Shown here piece after piece: positions 34,338-44,738 of a DNA stretch of 64,000 bases. The DNA comes from Larsenimonas rhizosphaerae. Its GTDB lineage: Bacteria > Pseudomonadota > Gammaproteobacteria > Pseudomonadales > Halomonadaceae. The notes under the pieces were generated by a model, which worked only from the letters and a program-made list of their open reading frames with translations, was not told where the DNA came from and ran no database searches. Made by a program: the position numbers and the translations under genes. The stretch spans positions 1,409,096 through 1,473,095 of the forward strand of contig NZ_JAMLJK010000001.1 in assembly GCF_023700005.1 (NCBI RefSeq). The letters are read 5' to 3'. The number at the start of each line of letters is the position of its first letter. Position 1 is the stretch's first letter.

Positions 34338-34377
34338 TGTGTGTGTTGCGCGTCAGATCAATCGGGGAGGGGCTTCA

Positions 34378-34743
34378 ATGTGGGTACAGCGGCTGTGGGT
34401 TGTGCTGGCGGCGATCAGTTTTGCGCTGGGCATTGTCGGCGTTGTGTTGCCCATCATGCCCACGGCGCCGTTCATGCTGCTGGCCGTCTATCTGGCTTCA
34501 AAGGGGTCCACCCGCTTTGCCGACTGGATCCGTAATAATCGGTTTGCCGGGCCCCCCATTCGTCAATGGGAGCACGAGCGGGCCCTGTCACTGAAGGCAA
34601 AGGTGATGGCTGTTGGCGGGATCTCGGTCGGGGCGGTATGGGTGGGCGTGCTGATATCGGCCATATGGCTCAGGGTCGGCATCTGGTGTCTGCTTGCCGG
34701 TGTGGCGATATACCTTGCCTCGCGACCGCGACCCTCGCAATAA
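34378..34743 (+). CDS. DUF454 (YbaN) family membrane protein, second copy
   Basis: A 121-aa protein with the same signature as the copy at 29101: GIVGVVLPIMPTAPFMLLAVYLASKGS, then RFADWIRNN. It has three hydrophobic segments and almost no N-terminal extension. ATG at 34378 follows GGGGAGGGG. It sits between leuA and pepN and may be read through from leuA. Function unknown. Confidence 0.85.
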   Translation: MWVQRLWVVLAAISFALGIVGVVLPIMPTAPFMLLAVYLASKGSTRFADWIRNNRFAGPPIRQWEHERALSLKAKVMAVGGISVGAVWVGVLISAIWLRVGIWCLLAGVAIYLASRPRPSQ

Positions 34744-34807
34744 GTTGTTTTTTGGTTACCGTGCAGCGGCAGGCTAGAATGACTGTACTGTAACCAAGGA
34801 GTGCATC

Positions 34808-37441
34808 ATGTCCGACCCCCGCGCGATTTATCTCAAGGACTACCAGGTCCCGACGTATCAGATAGAGCAGACCGAGCTGCGGTTTGATCTTTCCTCCGAG
34901 GCTACCCGGGTCAGGGCACGGCTATGTGTGCAGCGCGATGATACTACCTCCGTTTCCGAGCCACTGGTGCTTGATGGTGAAGCGCTGACCCTGATCAGTG
35001 TCGCCATTGATGGTCGACCACTGGATGCTGCCGAGTATGACGCGGATGAACACTCATTGACCCTTCATGCAGTGCCCGACCGTTTCTGGCTTGAAACCGA
35101 AGTCGAGATTGCTCCTGCGAGCAATACGGCGCTGGAAGGGCTTTATCAGTCCAATGGCATGTTCTGCACGCAGTGCGAGCCGGAAGGCTTTCGTCGCATT
35201 ACCTTTTATCCCGATCGTCCGGATGTCATGTCACGGTTCACGACGACCGTGATCGGTGACAGGACGACCCTGCCGGTGCTGTTGTCCAATGGCAATCCGA
35301 TCGACCAGGGCGTGATTGACGATGCGCGTCATTATGTTACCTGGGAAGACCCGCACCCCAAGCCGGCCTATCTCTTTGCGCTGGTGGCCGGAAACCTGGA
35401 AAAGCGTGAAGACCACTTCACCACGGCCAGTGGGCGTGACGTGCTGCTGCAGCTTTGGGTGGAAACCCAAAACCTGAACAAGACCGAATTTGCGATGAGC
35501 GCGCTCAAGCGCTCGATGCGCTGGGACGAAGAGCGCTTCGGCCGGGAATACGACCTCGACCGATTCATGATCGTGGCGGTTGATGATTTCAACATGGGGG
35601 CGATGGAAAACAAGGGGCTGAATATCTTCAACAGCTCCGCAGTACTGGCCAACCCCGAGACCACTGTAGACATGATGTTCCAGCGTATCGAAGGCATTGT
35701 GGCCCACGAATACTTTCACAACTGGTCCGGTAACCGGGTCACCTGCCGAGACTGGTTTCAGCTGGCGCTGAAGGAAGGGTTTACGGTCTTTCGTGATCAG
35801 CTCTTTTCCTCGGACGTCAATTCGGCACCGGTCAAGCGGATCGAGGATGTTGCCCTGCTTCGTACAGCCCAGTTTGCCGAAGACAGCGGCCCGACGGCTC
35901 ACCCGGTGCGCCCCGATCATTTCATCGAGATTACCAACTTCTACACCCTGACCGTTTATGAGAAGGGCGCCGAAGTGGTCCGGATGCTGCGAAACCTGCT
36001 GGGCTGGGAGCAGTTCCGTCAGGGCTCTGACCTCTATTTTGACCGGTTTGATGGGCAGGCGGTTCGGGTCGAGGATTTTATCGACTGCATGGCGGAAGTC
36101 TCCGGTCAGGACCTGACCCGATTCATGCTGTGGTACGCTCAGGCCGGTACGCCGGAAGTGACGGCCACCAGCGCGTATGATGCCGATGCCCGCTGCCTGA
36201 CGCTTTCTCTTTCACAGCGCACCCCCCCGACCCCCGGCCAGACCGAGAAGGAGCCACTGCAGATTCCCGTGGCCATGGGGCTGGTCGGCGCTGATGGTAA
36301 GGACCTGCCGCTGATCATGAACGGCGAGTCCCTGGGAACATCCACGGTACTGGTCATGACCGATGCCGAGCATCGGTTCGTCTTCGAGAACCTCGATGCG
36401 GCACCTGTTCCATCGCTGTTGCGCGGTTTTTCGGCGCCGGTCAAGCTGCATCACGCTCTGAGCGATGAGCAGCTGGCCTTCCTGATGCGTCATGACTCTG
36501 ATGGCTTCAATCGCTGGGATGCGGGACAGCAGCTGGCGCTGAGCGAGCTGGAGCGCCTGATGGCTGCCTGGCATGCGGATGAGCCACTGGTGGTGGGTGA
36601 CAGGCTGATTGATACCATGCGGGCACTGATTACCGAGCCTGCCGATGACAAGGCCGTTCTGGCTGAAATGCTGCGTCTGCCCTCGGAAGCCTTTATTGCC
36701 GAGCAGCAGGCCGAAGTACACATCGATGCCATTCATCACGCGAGGCGCGCTGCCACCAGGGCGCTGGGTGAGGCACTGTATGATGAATTTGCAGCGCTGT
36801 ATGACCGGGAGCGGAGCGATGCCCCCTATTCACCCCATTTCGAGCAGATTGCCCAGCGTAGCCTCAAGAATGTGGCGCTGGGGTATCTGTGTGCTACGGG
36901 GCGGCCGGATGCTCTTGCCCTCGCTCAGGCCCAGTTCGATGACAACGCCAACATGACCGATGTGCGCGCTGCCCTGACGCAGCTGGCTCATGCAGACGAT
37001 ACCGCTCTGGGAGAGCCGGCAGTGCGTGCCTTCGGGGAGCGCTGGGCGCATGATCCGCTGGTCATGGATCAGTGGTTCGCTACGCAGGTGTCTCGTCCCC
37101 AGCCGGATGCCCTTGAGCGGGTCCGCTTTCTGATGGGGCACGAGGCCTTTTCCATCAAGAACCCCAACCGGGTTCGTGCGCTGATCGGCACCTTTGTCAA
37201 TCAGAACCTGGTCAACTTCCATCGCGAGGATGGTCAGGGTTACCGGTTGCTGGCGGATGTGGTTATTGAGCTGAACCAGCTGAATCCGGATATTGCCGCT
37301 CGCATGGTGTTGCCTCTGACGCGCTTCAGGCGGCTTGACCCGGTGCGTCGTGACGCCATGCGTGGTGAGCTTGAACGCATTCGTGGCGAATCGTTGTCAC
37401 GCAGTGTGTTTGAAGTCGTGGAGAAGGCGCTGGCGGACTGA
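34808..37441 (+). CDS. pepN: Aminopeptidase N (M1 family)
   Basis: PepN is a cytosolic zinc metalloaminopeptidase that removes N-terminal residues from peptides. The 877-aa protein has the M1 substrate-binding GAMEN (264-268), the zinc site HEYFH (300-304) followed by NWSGNRVTC and the Glu in ALKEGFTVFRD, and the conserved LTVYEKGAEVVRM. The large helical C-terminal domain and its end VEKALAD match the monomeric bacterial type. AAGGAG precedes the ATG; a perfect terminator follows. Confidence 0.96.
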   Translation: MSDPRAIYLKDYQVPTYQIEQTELRFDLSSEATRVRARLCVQRDDTTSVSEPLVLDGEALTLISVAIDGRPLDAAEYDADEHSLTLHAVPDRFWLETEVEIAPASNTALEGLYQSNGMFCTQCEPEGFRRITFYPDRPDVMSRFTTTVIGDRTTLPVLLSNGNPIDQGVIDDARHYVTWEDPHPKPAYLFALVAGNLEKREDHFTTASGRDVLLQLWVETQNLNKTEFAMSALKRSMRWDEERFGREYDLDRFMIVAVDDFNMGAMENKGLNIFNSSAVLANPETTVDMMFQRIEGIVAHEYFHNWSGNRVTCRDWFQLALKEGFTVFRDQLFSSDVNSAPVKRIEDVALLRTAQFAEDSGPTAHPVRPDHFIEITNFYTLTVYEKGAEVVRMLRNLLGWEQFRQGSDLYFDRFDGQAVRVEDFIDCMAEVSGQDLTRFMLWYAQAGTPEVTATSAYDADARCLTLSLSQRTPPTPGQTEKEPLQIPVAMGLVGADGKDLPLIMNGESLGTSTVLVMTDAEHRFVFENLDAAPVPSLLRGFSAPVKLHHALSDEQLAFLMRHDSDGFNRWDAGQQLALSELERLMAAWHADEPLVVGDRLIDTMRALITEPADDKAVLAEMLRLPSEAFIAEQQAEVHIDAIHHARRAATRALGEALYDEFAALYDRERSDAPYSPHFEQIAQRSLKNVALGYLCATGRPDALALAQAQFDDNANMTDVRAALTQLAHADDTALGEPAVRAFGERWAHDPLVMDQWFATQVSRPQPDALERVRFLMGHEAFSIKNPNRVRALIGTFVNQNLVNFHREDGQGYRLLADVVIELNQLNPDIAARMVLPLTRFRRLDPVRRDAMRGELERIRGESLSRSVFEVVEKALAD

Positions 37442-37462
37442 TTCCGTGCGCCGGCAATGGCG

Positions 37463-37497
37463 ATGAAAAACGGGCGCCTCGGGCGCCCGTTTTTCAT
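37463..37497. terminator. Bidirectional terminator after pepN
   Basis: AAAAACGGGCGCC and GGGCGCCCGTTTTT form a perfect stem around a two-base loop, flanked by A and T tracts, between pepN and the convergent small membrane protein gene. Confidence 0.92.
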
Positions 37498-37527
37498 GAT
37501 AATAAACCCGTGCGGTGACGCGTCGGT

Positions 37528-37824
37528 CTAATGCATCAGCCAGCTCAGCAGCAGAGCCCCCAGCGCCAGTCGAATGGCGCCACCGATAATGGCGCCACGC
37601 AGTAGGGCGCGCAGGGCGCCATAAAGAAACAGCAGGCCGATCACCAGTAATGCCAGACTGAAAAAGGACGGATTGATGCCTAGGGACGTGGTCAATCCCT
37701 TGAAAAAGTCATCAATGGCGCCGAAGAAGTTGTGCCATATATAGCCGACAGCCTCGACAACATGCCTCAGGGCAGTGCCCAGAGCGCCGCCAATATCGCC
37801 GAAAAAGGAAGTGTCATCCTGCAT
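37528..37824 (-). CDS. Small hypothetical membrane protein
   Basis: I do not recognise this 98-aa protein. It has an amphipathic N-terminal half with aromatic residues (IWHNFFGAIDDFFKGL) and two hydrophobic segments at about residues 55-70 and 80-97, split by RALLRG. Coding-like third-position GC and its isolation between a terminator and nfo support it as real. No family or function can be given. Confidence 0.6.
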   Translation of the reverse strand: MQDDTSFFGDIGGALGTALRHVVEAVGYIWHNFFGAIDDFFKGLTTSLGINPSFFSLALLVIGLLFLYGALRALLRGAIIGGAIRLALGALLLSWLMH

Positions 37825-37921
37825 CGAGTGGGTTCTGCCATTTCAATGAAACGATGCCAAGCATACCTGCCGCTACCCTGGCCTGACCAGTCTACGGGCA
37901 GATCATGGTCTGTATCGTCGC

Positions 37922-38779
37922 TCAGGACACGGCCGATGTACAGCTTTGTAGCCAGGCAATTTCCTGGTCCCAGATGGCCGGATCTATGGTTTCAAGTACC
38001 ATGGGGATGCCCTTGAAACGGGCGTCCTGCATGATGAAACGAAAGGCCTCTGCGCCGATTTCACCTTCTCCCAGACTGTGGTGACGGTCCTTGCGACTGC
38101 CCAGACTGACCTTTGCGTCGTTGAGGTGCATACCCCTCAGGTATTCAAACCCCACCACGTCTGAAAACTCGGCAAAGGTCGCCTCACAGGCCCCGGCTGT
38201 ACGCAGGTCATAGCCGCCGGCAAAGGCATGACAGGTATCGATGCATACCCCCACGCGGGTCTTGTCGTCGACCTGTTCGATGATGCGGGCCAGATGTTCG
38301 AAGCGATACCCCAGATTGCTGCCCTGTCCGGCCGTATTTTCAATGACGGCGGTGACCCCCGTGGTTTGCGAGAGGGCCTCATTGATCGACTCGGCAATGA
38401 TATCCAGACAGTCTTCTTCACTGATCATCCGCAGATGACTGCCCGGATGAAAATTCAGCAGGGTGAGCCCGAGTTGCTCGCAGCGTTGCAGTTCGTCGAG
38501 AAAGGCTGCACGGGACTTCTCCAGCTTGTCCTTTTCCGGATGGCCCAGGTTGATCAGGTAGCTGTCGTGCGGGAGGATCTGCTCCGGCGTGAAGCGATAG
38601 CGCTGGCAGGCCGCCCTGAACAGACGAATTGTTTCATCAGTCAGCGGTTTGGCCGTCCATTGCCGCTGGTTCTTGGTAAAAAGTGCAAAGGCATTGGCGC
38701 CAATTTCATGAGCCCGGGCAACGGCCTTGTCCACGCCCCCGGCAGCACTGACGTGTGCGCCTACCAGATAATCCGTCAT
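37922..38779 (-). CDS. nfo: Endonuclease IV (AP endonuclease)
   Basis: Nfo cleaves DNA 5' to abasic sites in base excision repair using three zinc ions. The 285-aa TIM-barrel protein opens with [17 protein letters not shown] and has the zinc-binding [30 protein letters not shown] and HLNDAK motifs. The second of two adjacent ATGs (38779) has the better spacing from GGAG; the frame extends 64 residues further upstream without conservation. It is not operonic with nth, another base-excision gene 1.2 kb away. Confidence 0.96.
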   Translation of the reverse strand: MTDYLVGAHVSAAGGVDKAVARAHEIGANAFALFTKNQRQWTAKPLTDETIRLFRAACQRYRFTPEQILPHDSYLINLGHPEKDKLEKSRAAFLDELQRCEQLGLTLLNFHPGSHLRMISEEDCLDIIAESINEALSQTTGVTAVIENTAGQGSNLGYRFEHLARIIEQVDDKTRVGVCIDTCHAFAGGYDLRTAGACEATFAEFSDVVGFEYLRGMHLNDAKVSLGSRKDRHHSLGEGEIGAEAFRFIMQDARFKGIPMVLETIDPAIWDQEIAWLQSCTSAVS

Positions 38780-38882
38780 CATGTTCTCCTGCATTGGGCA
38801 GTCAGTATACCAGGTCAGGCGGTGACTGCGTGGAGAACCGTGATAGGCTGGATCAATGGTTTGGATCAACAGGGTAGATAAC

Positions 38883-39182
38883 ATGTTCAAGCGACTATTC
38901 AGAGCCCTCTCGGGAGGGGGCGCATCGTCAACGGGCGTCGAAGGAGCCCGTGCAGAACCCACCGAGTACAAGGGGTTGTGGGTGGTTCCGATTCCACAAC
39001 CGGCCGGCGGTCAGTTTCGGGTCAGTGGCGAGATACTGCGTGCCCCGGATGACGCCGCTCCGTATCGCTTCGAGCGGTCCGACATGGTGCCGGACCGGGA
39101 GGGCTGTATCGAGTTGACTCGCCAGAAGGCGCACAGGCTGATCGATGAGCAGGGCGAGCGACTGTTTACGTCATCACGCTGA
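38883..39182 (+). CDS. HlyU family regulator-like protein
   Basis: A 99-aa protein beginning [12 protein letters not shown], then [24 protein letters not shown] and [14 protein letters not shown], which is the pattern of the small HlyU family in proteobacteria. This family shares its name with, but not the fold of, the ArsR-type HlyU of Vibrio; function unclear. It starts at the ATG at 38883 and is convergent with nth. Confidence 0.8.
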   Translation: MFKRLFRALSGGGASSTGVEGARAEPTEYKGLWVVPIPQPAGGQFRVSGEILRAPDDAAPYRFERSDMVPDREGCIELTRQKAHRLIDEQGERLFTSSR

Positions 39183-39184
39183 TA

Positions 39185-39820
39185 TCACAGGTCGACCTTG
39201 TCCCTGTATTCGCACAGGTCTTCAATGGTGCAGCTGCCGCAGCGCGGCTTGCGGGCGATGCAGGTATAGCGGCCGTGCAGAATCAGCCAGTGATGTGCAT
39301 CCTGTTTGAACTCGCGAGGCACGACCTTCATCAACCGGGTTTCGACCTCGTTGACGTTCTTGCCCGGCGCCAGCCCGGTCCGGTTGGATACTCGAAAGAT
39401 ATGCGTATCCACCGCAATTACCGGTACACCAAAGGCGGTATTGAGAATGACATTGGCGGTCTTGCGCCCGACGCCTGGCAATGCTTCAAGCGCCTGTCGG
39501 CTATCGGGCACGGTTGAGTCGTGATGGGCGATCAATTGCTCGGCCATGGCCAGCAGGTTTTTGGCCTTGTTGTTGAAAAGCCCCAGGGTGCGAATGTGCT
39601 CCTTGATGCCGTCCAGCCCCAGTTCGACCATGGCCTCGGGAGTACGTGCGACCTTGAACAGTCGGGCGGTGGCCTTGTTGACGCCGACATCAGTGGATTG
39701 AGCAGACAGGGCAACCGCCACCAGCAGTTCGAATGGCGTCGTCCAGTCAAGTTCCGTGGTCGGCTTCGGGTTCTCGGCACGAAGCCGCTCGAAGATCCGG
39801 TATCGCTTGTCAGCGTTCAT
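39185..39820 (-). CDS. nth: Endonuclease III
   Basis: Nth is a bifunctional DNA glycosylase/AP lyase that removes oxidised pyrimidines. The 211-aa protein has the helix-hairpin-helix [10 protein letters not shown] with catalytic Lys120, Asp138 in AVDTHIFR, and the 4Fe-4S cysteines Cys187, Cys194, Cys197 and Cys203, at the same positions as in E. coli. It overlaps the upstream rnfB-like gene by four bases, the rnf-nth linkage common in gammaproteobacteria. Confidence 0.97.
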   Translation of the reverse strand: MNADKRYRIFERLRAENPKPTTELDWTTPFELLVAVALSAQSTDVGVNKATARLFKVARTPEAMVELGLDGIKEHIRTLGLFNNKAKNLLAMAEQLIAHHDSTVPDSRQALEALPGVGRKTANVILNTAFGVPVIAVDTHIFRVSNRTGLAPGKNVNEVETRLMKVVPREFKQDAHHWLILHGRYTCIARKPRCGSCTIEDLCEYRDKVDL

Positions 39821-40848
39821 GACGTGGAGGTCTCCCGTGCATTATCCAGTGCCTGTTGTGCCCGGGCACGGTTGCTCTCTGCCTGTTTCAGCTGTTCCCG
39901 TGCCTGCTGGCATTGTTGTGGGGTGCTGCTGTCCAGATTCAAAAGGCGTTTCAGCTGACGCTGCGCCTGCTGGACACGGCTGTCGGCCGCTTTCAGGGCG
40001 AAGGTCAACGGTTTGATGGCTGCTGCCGATGACGTTTCCGGCGTGTGCTGCCCTGCACGGGCAATGCGCGCCGATAACTGATCGATGTAAGTCGCGTTAC
40101 TGGCTTTCTGCGCGTGTATCTGTGCTGATGATGCGTTATCTGCTGCTGCGAGCTTGCGGGACAGCTTTCTGTCCCTGGCCTGTGCCATGGCCAGGGCGGC
40201 CTTCAGCTCGGTCACATCGTCTTCCGCCGTGGCCTGATGGGCCGCAGGATCAAACGTTTCCGCCCGGCGTGCCTCAGGGGCCAGCCGTGACAGCTCACGG
40301 GCCAGCCGTGCTTCAGGCCCGTTCTTGCGGGCCTTGACGCGAGCAGCCTCGCGGCGGTTTCTGGCTTCATGGCGCGCCCGCGCTCTGGCTGCACGGGTAT
40401 CCAGAAAGGCATCTTCACGGCCGTTGGCCGCCGCGGCGATGAATGCAGGGTCCGGGATGATATCGATACAGTCGACCGGGCAGGGAGCAACACAGAGGTC
40501 ACAGCCGGTGCACTCGGTGCTGATCACCGTATGCATCTGTTTGGCTGCGCCCAGAATGGCATCAACGGGACAGGCCTTGATGCACTTCGTACACCCGATA
40601 CATTCCTCCTCGCGAATCACGGCAATGCGAGGCTGCTCTGGATCGCCCTCCAGCGGTAATTCCGGACGATCAAGCAGTGTCGACAGGCGAGCCACCGTGG
40701 TTTGTCCGCCAGGGGGGCACTTGTTGATTGCTTCCCCTTCTATGATGGCTCGGGCATAGGGCCGACAGCCCGGATGGCCACACTTGCCGCACTGGGTCTG
40801 GGGAAGCTGCAGGTCTATTTCATCAATCAGCGGTATCGCGGTACTCAT
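39817..40848 (-). CDS. Orphan RnfB/RsxB-like iron-sulfur protein with long C-terminal extension
   Basis: A 343-aa protein with an Fe4-type cluster (Cys20, 23, 28, 44) and two 4Fe-4S ferredoxin clusters (Cys83, 86, 89, 93 and Cys113, 116, 119, 123), as in RnfB. It lacks the hydrophobic N-terminal anchor of true RnfB and so should be soluble. Residues 140-343 are an Ala/Arg/Gln-rich, probably coiled-coil extension. No other rnf gene is nearby. It may donate electrons to a different partner; overlap with nth suggests a link to its cluster, as inference. Confidence 0.85.
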   Translation of the reverse strand: MSTAIPLIDEIDLQLPQTQCGKCGHPGCRPYARAIIEGEAINKCPPGGQTTVARLSTLLDRPELPLEGDPEQPRIAVIREEECIGCTKCIKACPVDAILGAAKQMHTVISTECTGCDLCVAPCPVDCIDIIPDPAFIAAAANGREDAFLDTRAARARARHEARNRREAARVKARKNGPEARLARELSRLAPEARRAETFDPAAHQATAEDDVTELKAALAMAQARDRKLSRKLAAADNASSAQIHAQKASNATYIDQLSARIARAGQHTPETSSAAAIKPLTFALKAADSRVQQAQRQLKRLLNLDSSTPQQCQQAREQLKQAESNRARAQQALDNARETSTS

Positions 40849-40904
40849 GGACGCTCTTCGGGTGGCGTTTGAAAAAACTGGCCCACAGTATACGCGTCAT
40901 GGGC

Positions 40905-42512
40905 TCAGGCTTCATTCAGGGGCCTGGTAATTCCGGTTTCCGTCAATACGCGATCACGCCCCCGGGCCTTGGCAGCATAAAGCGCCACATCGGCAGCCTT
41001 TACCAGATGTCTTACAGAACGATGACCGGTGAGACCGGAGTTGCTGATTCCAATGCTCAGGGTCAGCCAGGGAGCAGTTGGCGATGTCGGATGCGGTATA
41101 TAGCGCTGCTTGAGGCGATTTTTAAGGCGTGTACCCAGAATCATGGCCTCATCGGTAGAGGTATGCGGCAGCAGGACGGAAAATTCTTCTCCACCGGTGC
41201 GCGCCACCAGATCATTGGGGCGATTAAAGCAGCCTTTCATCAAACGGGCTACGGTGATCAGGCATTGATCCCCCTCGGGGTGACCAAAGTGGTCGTTGTA
41301 GAGTTTGAAGTGATCAATATCAATTAAAATGATGCTGACCGGGTAATATTGTGCTGGGTTCATCAGATACGTCTCCAGCATTTCATCAAACTCCCGGCGA
41401 TTGAACAGTCCGGTAAGTTCATCCGTCCGGGTCTGTTTCAATAACGTACCGCTTCGGGCGCGTTCCTCATTGACAAGCTGTTGAAAATCACGGGCCAGTC
41501 CGCCCAGTTCATCACGTCGATCGGTCAGCTCGGGCGGTAGGCACATGTCATCATGAATACGGCGACGCAGGGTGCGTGTTGCTTCATGCAGGGTTCTGGT
41601 TGGCCTGAGAACCATGCTTTCCACCAACAGGCTGATAACCACCATGATTGCCAGGAACAGGGTCATCAATGCCGTGGTAATGAAGAAGAAATGACGATGA
41701 CTGGCGTGAAATTCATCGCGTGGGATGCTGATGTAGATTTCCAGTAACGAGGTGTCCGGCATGGCCTCGATGTAGTGCCTTACGTCCATGACATCGTTGT
41801 TTCTGGTGATGATGGTTTCGCCCGGGGGCGGCGCCTGGCCAAGAGGGGGCGCGACGACGGTACTTGTGAACCCGGTCTGCTTCGCAGCATTTTCAAGCCA
41901 TGGCGTATCGATCAGTTCGATGACGGCCAGCCAGCCACTGCGTGCTGCCTGTCCCCGGTCGGTCGGTACGATCGGACTGGTAGCGACCATGGCCGGCAGG
42001 GGCGAGGACAGCAGCCATGTTTCCAGTTTGTCTGGCTGCGTTGACAGGTGGTGCTGAAGTGCCGTGATGAAGGGCGTTGCCCATTGGCAGCCTGTTTCAA
42101 GTCCGGGGCAGGAGCCATAGCGGCTGGTGGCAGGGTCAATGCCTGTTACCCAGGCCAGGCGGTTATCGGCATCGAAATAGGCCATCATGAGATGATGCGT
42201 GTCCTGCAGCATCTCTTCACTGAAGTTCTCTTCAGGATAGTGGGGCATGTTACCGACAATAAAGTCCACTGACTGATCCCAGCTGGCCCAGTCGCGAGTA
42301 TCGCCACCCAGTGCATCCAGTCTGGTATTGATGGTACTGATGAGCTGGTCCGTGGCGGCAAGGCCACGCTTTTTTTCCGCTTCCAGCAAGCCGGGCACGA
42401 CAAGGTACCAGGCAAAGGCAACCTGAAGGACGATGGCCACCAACGCTGTGATGGCCAGGGCTGCCAGTAATCGATGTCTAAGGGAGTGGAGCAATGCCGA
42501 TAGCCTCATCAT
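40905..42512 (-). CDS. CHASE4-type sensor diguanylate cyclase (GGDEF)
   Basis: A 535-aa membrane sensor. A membrane segment near residues 15-38 precedes a periplasmic CHASE4-like domain (DWASWDQSVDFI), a second membrane segment (about 275-300, ALMTLFLAIMVVISLL), a HAMP-like linker and a C-terminal GGDEF domain. The active site is GGEEF (440-444), and FNRREFDEML and DIDHFKLYNDHFGH are intact, so it should make c-di-GMP. The ligand is unknown. It lies between rnfB and metG as a single gene. Confidence 0.9.
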   Translation of the reverse strand: MMRLSALLHSLRHRLLAALAITALVAIVLQVAFAWYLVVPGLLEAEKKRGLAATDQLISTINTRLDALGGDTRDWASWDQSVDFIVGNMPHYPEENFSEEMLQDTHHLMMAYFDADNRLAWVTGIDPATSRYGSCPGLETGCQWATPFITALQHHLSTQPDKLETWLLSSPLPAMVATSPIVPTDRGQAARSGWLAVIELIDTPWLENAAKQTGFTSTVVAPPLGQAPPPGETIITRNNDVMDVRHYIEAMPDTSLLEIYISIPRDEFHASHRHFFFITTALMTLFLAIMVVISLLVESMVLRPTRTLHEATRTLRRRIHDDMCLPPELTDRRDELGGLARDFQQLVNEERARSGTLLKQTRTDELTGLFNRREFDEMLETYLMNPAQYYPVSIILIDIDHFKLYNDHFGHPEGDQCLITVARLMKGCFNRPNDLVARTGGEEFSVLLPHTSTDEAMILGTRLKNRLKQRYIPHPTSPTAPWLTLSIGISNSGLTGHRSVRHLVKAADVALYAAKARGRDRVLTETGITRPLNEA

Positions 42513-42563
42513 ATAATGATCAGGTCAACTATCGGCACCGCGTGGCTAAAGTATAATCAGGTG

Positions 42564-44597
42564 TCAGCTGACGCGCTGGCCGGGTTTGGCTCCGCTGTCA
42601 GGGCTCAGCAGATAAATGCCATCGTTGTCACCTGCAGCCAGTACCATGCCTTCGGACAGGCCAAAGCGCATCTTTCGTGGTGCCAGGTTGGCGACCATGA
42701 CGGTCAGCCGGCCTTCCAGGGCTTCCGGGCTGTACTGGGACTTGATGCCCGAGAATACCGTTTTTTCCGTGCCACCAAGGTCCAGTGTCAGTTTGAGCAG
42801 CTTTTTGGCGCCTTCGACACCTTCCGCCTTTTTGATCAGCGCTATGCGCAGGTCAATCTGACTGAACGCATCAAAGTCTATTTCGCTGGAAATCGGATCT
42901 TCGTCCAGTGGCGTGGGTCGGCCGGCGGTACCGTCCTTGATTTTCTGTTCCTCGATCAGTACTTCCCTGGAAGCCTCGATCATCTGGTCAATCTTCTCGC
43001 GCTCGACGCGGGTCATCAGTGGCGTGAAGTGGTTGATTGCATGGCCTTCAAGCAAGGTGGTGCGGCTGTCCCAGCTCAGGGTATCCAGACCAAGGAATTC
43101 ACGCGCTCCTTCCGCCAGGGACGGTACGATCGGGGCCAGGTACACCATCAACTGCCGGAAAAGGTTGATGCCGACGGAACAGATATCGAGTACGTCCTGC
43201 GCTCTACCTTCTTCCTTTGCCAGCGCCCAGGGAGCCTTGTCGGCAATGTAGGTGTTGGCATCGTCGGCCAGCGCCATGATGCGTCGTACGGCGCGGCTGA
43301 ACTCGCGTGCCTCGAAATCGGCTGCGATGGCATCGCCTTCATCGACAAACCGCCGTACCAGGTCGGGCTCTGCGATAGTGTCAGACAGGCGGCCACCGGC
43401 CTTTTTCACGAAACCGGCGCAGCGGCTGGCAATATTGACCACCTTGCCCACGAGATCGGCATTCACTCTGGCGGCGAAGTCATCAAGGTTCAGGTCCAGG
43501 TCATCGACGCCGGAGGTCAGCTTGGCCGCGAAGTAGTAGCGGAGATATTCGGGGTTCAGGTACTCGGCATAGGTCTCGGCCTTGATGAACGTCCCGCGGG
43601 ATTTGGACATCTTGGCGCCGTTGACGGTGACAAAACCATGGCAGTTGACGGCCGTGGGTGTTCGCATGCCGGCGCCTTCCAGCATCGCCGGCCAGAAAAG
43701 AGCGTGGAAATAGACAATGTCCTTGCCGATGAAGTGATAGACCTCGGCGTCGGAATCCTTCTGCCAGTAACTGTCGAAATCGATGCCTTCGCGCTCGCAC
43801 AGGTTCTGGAAGCTGGCCAGATACCCGATCGGGGCATCAAGCCAGACATAAAAGTACTTGCCGGGCGCGTCGGGGATTTCAAACCCGAAATAGGGCGCAT
43901 CCCTGGAAATGTCCCACTGATTCAAACCGGACTCGAACCACTCCTGCAGCTTGTTGGCGATCTGGGGCTGGAGGTGATCGGAGCGGGTCCACTCCTGCAG
44001 GAACGTGGCGAAGCGGGGCAGATCAAAGAAGTAATGGGTCGAGCTTTTGACGACCGGCGTCGCACCGGAAATGGCTGATACCGGGTCGATCAGCTCGGCG
44101 GGCGTATAGGCGGCTCCACAGGCTTCACAGTTATCCCCGTACTGATCATCGGCGTGGCATTTCGGGCAGGTGCCCTTGATGAAACGGTCAGCCAGAAACA
44201 TTTCCCGTTCGGGATCGAACATCTGTTCGATGTCGCGGGTCTGAATATAGCCGGCGTTGTCCAGCGCCTTGTAAATCCGCTCGCTGTGAGCGCGATTTTC
44301 GGCAGAATGGGTAGAATAATAGTTGTCGAAGTTGACGTTGAACCGTGCAAAATCGGCCTGGTGCTCGGCATTGACGCGGTCAATCAGTGCCTGGGGTGTA
44401 ATGCCTTCCTGTTCGGCGCGCAGCATGATGGCCGTGCCATGGGCATCGTCGGCGCAGACGTAGCGGCAATCGTTGCCGCGACTTTTCTGGAAACGTACCC
44501 AGATATCGGTCTGAATGTATTCGAGCAGGTGGCCCAGGTGGATGGAACCATTGGCATAGGGCAGGGCGCTGGTTACCAGAATCTTTCGCGCAGTCAT
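42564..44597 (-). CDS. metG: Methionyl-tRNA synthetase
   Basis: MetG charges tRNA-Met. The 677-aa protein has the HIGH-type motif HLGH (20-23), the zinc knuckle Cys144, Cys147, Cys157, Cys160, the KMSKS loop in [10 protein letters not shown], and a C-terminal EMAP-like tRNA-binding domain (about 575-677) as in the E. coli dimeric enzyme. The adjacent plus-strand TerB-like and apbC genes are divergent, as metG and mrp are in many gammaproteobacteria. Confidence 0.98.
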   Translation of the reverse strand: MTARKILVTSALPYANGSIHLGHLLEYIQTDIWVRFQKSRGNDCRYVCADDAHGTAIMLRAEQEGITPQALIDRVNAEHQADFARFNVNFDNYYSTHSAENRAHSERIYKALDNAGYIQTRDIEQMFDPEREMFLADRFIKGTCPKCHADDQYGDNCEACGAAYTPAELIDPVSAISGATPVVKSSTHYFFDLPRFATFLQEWTRSDHLQPQIANKLQEWFESGLNQWDISRDAPYFGFEIPDAPGKYFYVWLDAPIGYLASFQNLCEREGIDFDSYWQKDSDAEVYHFIGKDIVYFHALFWPAMLEGAGMRTPTAVNCHGFVTVNGAKMSKSRGTFIKAETYAEYLNPEYLRYYFAAKLTSGVDDLDLNLDDFAARVNADLVGKVVNIASRCAGFVKKAGGRLSDTIAEPDLVRRFVDEGDAIAADFEAREFSRAVRRIMALADDANTYIADKAPWALAKEEGRAQDVLDICSVGINLFRQLMVYLAPIVPSLAEGAREFLGLDTLSWDSRTTLLEGHAINHFTPLMTRVEREKIDQMIEASREVLIEEQKIKDGTAGRPTPLDEDPISSEIDFDAFSQIDLRIALIKKAEGVEGAKKLLKLTLDLGGTEKTVFSGIKSQYSPEALEGRLTVMVANLAPRKMRFGLSEGMVLAAGDNDGIYLLSPDSGAKPGQRVS

Positions 44598-44738
44598 GAG
44601 GCCTCGATGACGTCAACAGGATATAGAAGCAGATGCCGTGGGCGTCTGCCACGATGAATGCCCATGATTCTAGCGTGTTGATGCCCGTAGCGTAAGGTGA
44701 ACGGCCATCAACCCGCATGGGCAGAACAGGAGAGCAGC

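Noticed and set aside
42516-44078. 520-aa plus-strand open frame
   Set aside because: It is antisense to metG, which has all catalytic motifs; the frame is a GC-rich shadow.
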